Assembly: GCF_002013895.1 (NCBI RefSeq)
Contig: NZ_MAFQ01000005.1
Location: forward strand, 496,001-560,000
DNA: 64,000 nucleotides
From: Mycobacteroides franklinii
GTDB taxonomy: Bacteria > Actinomycetota > Actinomycetes > Mycobacteriales > Mycobacteriaceae
Direction: 5' to 3'
Numbering within the stretch: the stretch's first letter is position 1; the number at the start of each line of letters is the position of its first letter. Shown in pieces: positions 62,888 to 64,000 of this stretch. Made by a program: the position numbers and the translations under genes. The notes beneath the pieces were generated by a model, which was not told the origin of the DNA, did not search any database, and was given only the letters and a program-made list of their open reading frames with translations.

Positions 62888-63858
62888 CCGGCGGATTCCC
62901 CGGTGGCCCGGGCGGCCGGCGACTGGCTGATCGCCTCCAGCACCGTCACGATTTCATTGGTGACCTCGCTCGCGCGCTCATTGGGCAGCATGTGGCCCGA
63001 GCCCGGGTAGGTGCGCAGTTCGTTGGTCTGCAGGGCCGACGCAATGATCCGGGAATCGCCTGCCGGAGTGAGGAAGTCGCGGGCGCCTGCCAGTACCGCG
63101 GCGGGCTTGCCGCGGTAGGCGCTCAACCCTTCGGTCAGATCCTCATGGAGCACCATGCTCTCGGCGGCATCCTTGTAGCTGCGCGGGGTACCCGAGCGGA
63201 TCTGGTCCCATACTCGGCTGACGTCATACGGCCGCGGGTCACGCCCGAACACCAGCGTCGAGATGATAGGGCGCATGAGGTATCCCTGCTGCAGGAACCA
63301 GCCCTGCGCGACGACGCCCAGGATGACCGCCTTGACGACCGTGAACACCGGCGGGACCACCCGGAGCCGGTGCAGGAGCCGTCCCGCTGAGGTGGCGACG
63401 AAGACCGCGGCAGAAATCCGCTGGGCCACCAGGTCCGGGTGGTACTCGCCGAGGCCCATCATGGTCATACCGCCCATCGAGTGACCGACGATCACGATCT
63501 GCCCCGTGGGGATCTCGGCGTTGATGAAGTCGGCAGCATCCGCGGCGAGCTGCCGAACATTCACGGAGCCCCCGGGCGCCGGATCGGACTTGCCGTGGCC
63601 GCGGTGGTCGAGGGCGATGATCCGCAGTTCGGAGTTGCGCTCGTGCAGCGGACCCGCCACGTCGTCCCACGCCTCGCGATTCTGGGTCCATCCGTGCAGG
63701 AACAGCACGGTGACGGCTGATGAGCCGCCCGCACGCAGACCTGCGCCGCCGGCCGCGCGGTTACCGGTGTCGGAGAATCCGATTCGGGTGCCGTCAGCAG
63801 CGATGAAGAAATCCTCGCGCTGACGCCACGCGGTCTCGGTGGCGGAATTACGGGTCAC
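62884..63858 (-). CDS. Alpha/beta hydrolase
   Basis: A 324-residue alpha/beta hydrolase. LFLHGWTQN forms the oxyanion hole, [11 protein letters not shown] follows, the nucleophile elbow is VGHSMGGM, and [10 protein letters not shown] carries the catalytic His. An arginine/alanine-rich tail follows. It resembles the Rv0272c-type hydrolase. The GTG start overlaps the stop of the upstream acyl-CoA dehydrogenase by 11 bases, so both form an operon. Substrate unknown, probably a lipid ester. Confidence 0.87.
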   Translation of the reverse strand: MTRNSATETAWRQREDFFIAADGTRIGFSDTGNRAAGGAGLRAGGSSAVTVLFLHGWTQNREAWDDVAGPLHERNSELRIIALDHRGHGKSDPAPGGSVNVRQLAADAADFINAEIPTGQIVIVGHSMGGMTMMGLGEYHPDLVAQRISAAVFVATSAGRLLHRLRVVPPVFTVVKAVILGVVAQGWFLQQGYLMRPIISTLVFGRDPRPYDVSRVWDQIRSGTPRSYKDAAESMVLHEDLTEGLSAYRGKPAAVLAGARDFLTPAGDSRIIASALQTNELRTYPGSGHMLPNERASEVTNEIVTVLEAISQSPAARATGESAG

Positions 63859-64000
63859 GCGGCAGTCCTAACAGTCGCTCGGCAATGATATTTAGCTGCA
63901 CCTCGGAGGTGCCGCCGTAGATGGTGGTCGCACGGCTAGCTAAAAGATAGTCCGCCCACCGACCCTGCTCCTGCCCGGAATCGCCGATGGCGCCATCTTG
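63848..64000 (-). CDS. fadE6: Acyl-CoA dehydrogenase, FadE6-type C-terminus (truncated by window)
   Basis: Fifty C-terminal residues of an acyl-CoA dehydrogenase are encoded at the right edge: the visible part contains [27 protein letters not shown], the standard C-terminal FAD-contacting motif. The rest lies outside the window. The overlap with the hydrolase start supports an operon. The symbol is inferred from order next to the FadD2-type and Rv0272c-like genes. Confidence 0.8.
   Translation of the reverse strand, partial: QDGAIGDSGQEQGRWADYLLASRATTIYGGTSEVQLNIIAERLLGLPRDP

Noticed and set aside
1..64000. tRNA, rRNA, CRISPR, riboswitch, insertion sequence or phage gene
   Set aside because: I looked for cloverleaf 3' ends, repeat-spacer arrays, transposase motifs and terminal inverted repeats with target duplications and saw none; the palindrome at 34077 has no transposase.

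Overview
The window looks like the chromosome of a rapidly growing mycobacterium. The evidence is a YrbE/Mce lipid-import operon, many FadD/FadE/EchA-type genes, TetR regulators, an antigen 85-type mycolyltransferase remnant, and a right end whose gene order (LigD-polymerase-like gene, FadD2-type ligase, alpha/beta hydrolase, FadE6-type dehydrogenase) resembles Rv0269c-Rv0272c of M. tuberculosis as I recall it. No tRNA, rRNA, CRISPR array, insertion sequence or phage gene was seen.

Region 1 (1-10.8 kb, plus strand) is an mce operon entered inside its first gene: yrbEA (partial), yrbEB and mceA-F joined by stop/start overlaps, then an Mce-associated membrane protein, four small exported proteins and a small membrane protein. 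The ATPase that energises such importers is not in the window.

Region 2 (10.8-14.4 kb, minus strand) holds a lipocalin/AttH-like protein, an APH-type kinase, a limonene-epoxide-hydrolase-family protein and an SDR. A 31-bp near-perfect inverted repeat separates it from region 3.

Region 3 (14.5-42.7 kb, almost all plus strand) is a large catabolic supercluster. It encodes SDRs, three tandem crotonases, a Rieske dioxygenase alpha/beta pair, two thiolases, a KASIII/HMG-CoA-synthase-like protein fused to DUF35, acyl-CoA synthetases, a MaoC hydratase, an NTF2-crotonase fusion, an acyl-CoA dehydrogenase, a flavin amine-oxidase/desaturase-like enzyme, a CitE-like lyase, an SCP2-like carrier, a P450, a 3-alpha-HSD-type SDR, an aldehyde dehydrogenase, a [3Fe-4S] ferredoxin, an FprB-like reductase and a CoA-transferase homologue. 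One embedded minus-strand gene encodes a metallo-beta-lactamase-fold hydrolase. Together these could import a hydrophobic, probably alicyclic or terpenoid/steroid-like compound, oxygenate it, activate it with CoA and beta-oxidise it. The substrate is not identifiable from sequence.

Region 4 (43.1-50.9 kb) has a thiolase, two acyl-CoA dehydrogenases, a double-hotdog MaoC protein and four TetR-type regulators, two of them close paralogues. Four minus-strand genes have a -10 hexamer 6-7 nt before the start codon and so look leaderless.

Region 5 (50.9-51.7 kb) is a junction: AT-richer non-coding DNA and a frameshifted C-terminal fragment of an antigen 85-like gene.

Region 6 (51.7-64 kb) looks like core chromosome with stronger GC bias at third codon positions. 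It holds an IclR regulator, a MaoC-CitE pair, an acyl-CoA ligase, acetoacetyl-CoA synthetase, a small membrane protein, a LigD-polymerase-like protein, a FadD2-type ligase, a saccharopine-dehydrogenase-family protein, an SRPBCC protein, an alpha/beta hydrolase and the C-terminus of a FadE6-type dehydrogenase.
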